Below the pieces are notes generated by a model. The model was given only the letters and a program-made list of their open reading frames with translations. It did not search any database and was not told the origin of the DNA. A program made the position numbers and the translations under genes. A stretch of 5,785 nucleotides of DNA from JBBKXP01 sp038251315 (lineage in GTDB: Bacteria; Pseudomonadota; Alphaproteobacteria; Rhodobacterales; Rhodobacteraceae): contig JBBSBK010000141.1 of the NCBI GenBank assembly GCA_038251315.1, forward strand, positions 1 through 5,785, given 5' to 3'. Shown in pieces: positions 4,842-5,785 of the stretch; position 1 is the first letter of the stretch, and every line of letters starts with the position of its first letter.

Positions 4842-5785
4842 TCAACCGCTGAATCCGTGCATCATCATCGTCCGCACATCCGTCAGCCGCCCGGTGATTG
4901 CCGCTGCCGCTGCCATTGCAGGTGACATCAGATGGGTGCGGCCACCGCGCCCCTGCCGCCCTTCAAAGTTGCGGTTTGATGTGGCGGCGCAGCGTTCGCC
5001 GGGGGCGAGTTGGTCGGGGTTCATCGCGAGGCACATGGAACAGCCGGCCAGCCGCCATTCGAAACCGGCGTCGATGAAGATTTGCGCCAGCCCTTCTTCT
5101 TCGGCCTGGGCGCGCACAAGGCCCGAGCCGGGGACGACCATTGCGCGGATGCCGTCCTTTTTCTTTTTCCCTTTGAGGATCGCCGCCGCCGCGCGCAAAT
5201 CCTCGATCCGGCCGTTGGTGCACGAGCCGATGAAAACCGTGTCGATGGTGATGTCGGCCAAAGCCATGCCGGGCGTCAGGCCCATGTAGTCGAGCGAGCG
5301 TTGGGCTGCCTCGACCTTGCCGCCGGTGAAATCGGTTGCGGCGGGGACGGTGCCGGTGATCGGCAGGACGTCTTCGGGGCTGGTGCCCCACGTCACGACG
5401 GGGGCGATGTCTTCGCCTTTGAGCGTGATGACCTTGTCCCACCGCGCGTCGTCGTCGGAATAGAGCGTTTTCCACCACGCCAGTGCGGTCTCCCACTGTG
5501 CGCCTTTGGGCGCGTGGGGGCGGCCCATGCAGTAGGCGTAGGTCTTTTCGTCGGGCGCGATCAGCACGGCCCGTGCGCCGCCTTCGATCGCCATGTTGCA
5601 GACCGTCATGCGGCCTTCCATCGACAGATCGCGGATCGCCTGACCGCAGTATTCGATGACGTAACCCGTGCCGCCCGCCGTGCCGGTGACGCCGATCACC
5701 GACAGGGTGATGTCCTTGGCAGTGACGCCGAGGCGCAGGTGGCCGGTGATTTCGACCTTCATGTTCTTGCCCTTGCGCTGGATCA
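4842..5785 (-). CDS. leuC: 3-isopropylmalate dehydratase large subunit LeuC (5' end outside the window)
   Basis: The large, [4Fe-4S]-carrying aconitase-type subunit of isopropylmalate isomerase, partner of LeuD in leucine synthesis. The visible part is the C-terminal 313 residues; the frame is open through 5785, so roughly the first third of a typical protein of about 470 residues is missing. The internal Met at 5762 is not the start. The cluster cysteines are present: one in IGSCTNGRIEDLR (Cys codon 5222-5220) and two in GCSMCLAMNPDQL (codons 5042-5040 and 5033-5031). Other family blocks are GVTAKDI, GTAGGTGYVIEY, SMEGRMTVCNMAIEGGARA, and NRNFEGRQGRGGRTHLMSPAM near the C-terminus. Nothing suggests loss of function. 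A KGKKKKDG stretch in the linker after the first cluster cysteine is a lineage detail. No clear terminator follows the stop. Confidence 0.97.
   Translation of the reverse strand, partial: IQRKGKNMKVEITGHLRLGVTAKDITLSVIGVTGTAGGTGYVIEYCGQAIRDLSMEGRMTVCNMAIEGGARAVLIAPDEKTYAYCMGRPHAPKGAQWETALAWWKTLYSDDDARWDKVITLKGEDIAPVVTWGTSPEDVLPITGTVPAATDFTGGKVEAAQRSLDYMGLTPGMALADITIDTVFIGSCTNGRIEDLRAAAAILKGKKKKDGIRAMVVPGSGLVRAQAEEEGLAQIFIDAGFEWRLAGCSMCLAMNPDQLAPGERCAATSNRNFEGRQGRGGRTHLMSPAMAAAAAITGRLTDVRTMMMHGFSG

Noticed and set aside
3904..4845. 313-aa minus-strand open frame across the leuC-leuD gap
   Set aside because: It runs antisense through the DUF2945 gene and overlaps the small exported ORF and its promoter in another frame. 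Its translation is Arg/His/Asp-rich with no domain, typical of a GC-rich shadow frame.
4741..5289. 182-aa plus-strand open frame antisense to leuC
   Set aside because: It covers the LeuC iron-sulfur region on the other strand and has no recognisable domain; an expected shadow of a highly conserved gene.
1..5785. CRISPR array, insertion sequence, tRNA, rRNA or defence system
   Set aside because: No regularly spaced repeats, no transposase or integrase motifs, no tRNA cloverleaf or rRNA sequence, and no nuclease-helicase or toxin-antitoxin pair could be found on either strand.

Overview
The window looks like a GC-rich alphaproteobacterial chromosome segment, most likely Rhodobacteraceae (Roseobacter group). 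This rests on base composition, the style of the LeuC and LeuD proteins, and a gene neighbourhood (leuD, integral membrane protein, exported endonuclease/exonuclease/phosphatase-like protein) that I recall from that family. The taxonomic call is inference and could not be tested here.

Layout, left to right. (1) 132-1040, plus strand: an atypical/extended short-chain dehydrogenase (NAD-dependent epimerase-like). (2) 975-2156, minus strand: an exported EEP-fold protein whose tail overlaps the tail of the epimerase gene. Several metal-binding and catalytic positions of the fold are substituted, and no ordinary start codon sits at the signal peptide. (3) 2030-2869, minus: a multi-pass membrane protein directly upstream of, and overlapping, the EEP gene. 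(4) 2870-3245: 376 bases without a gene, holding a probable terminator hairpin for leuD, a candidate promoter and a perfect 8-bp palindromic hairpin in the leader of the membrane gene. (5) 3246-3851, minus: leuD, complete. (6) 3852-4128: a gene-free stretch with a perfect 10-bp inverted repeat before leuD, an imperfect direct repeat and a candidate plus-strand promoter. (7) 4129-4344, plus: a 71-aa Hva1/TUDOR (DUF2945) protein. (8) 4434-4742, minus: a 102-aa candidate exported protein of unknown family, with a strong sigma-70-like promoter. (9) 4842-5785, minus: leuC, which continues beyond the right edge.

Function. LeuC and LeuD form the two-subunit isopropylmalate isomerase of leucine synthesis. 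Their genes are usually adjacent, but here about 1 kb separates them, including one gene on the opposite strand. A leuC-leuD co-transcript would run antisense across the DUF2945 gene. The membrane protein and the EEP-like protein form an overlapping pair downstream of leuD, likely co-expressed and acting at or beyond the inner membrane; their function is unknown. No mobile element, CRISPR array, tRNA or rRNA was seen.

Nothing here is a clear new defence or mobile system. The most unusual items are the apparently degenerate EEP protein with its start-codon problem, the small promoter-driven exported ORF, and the inverted repeat at the leuD 5' end.
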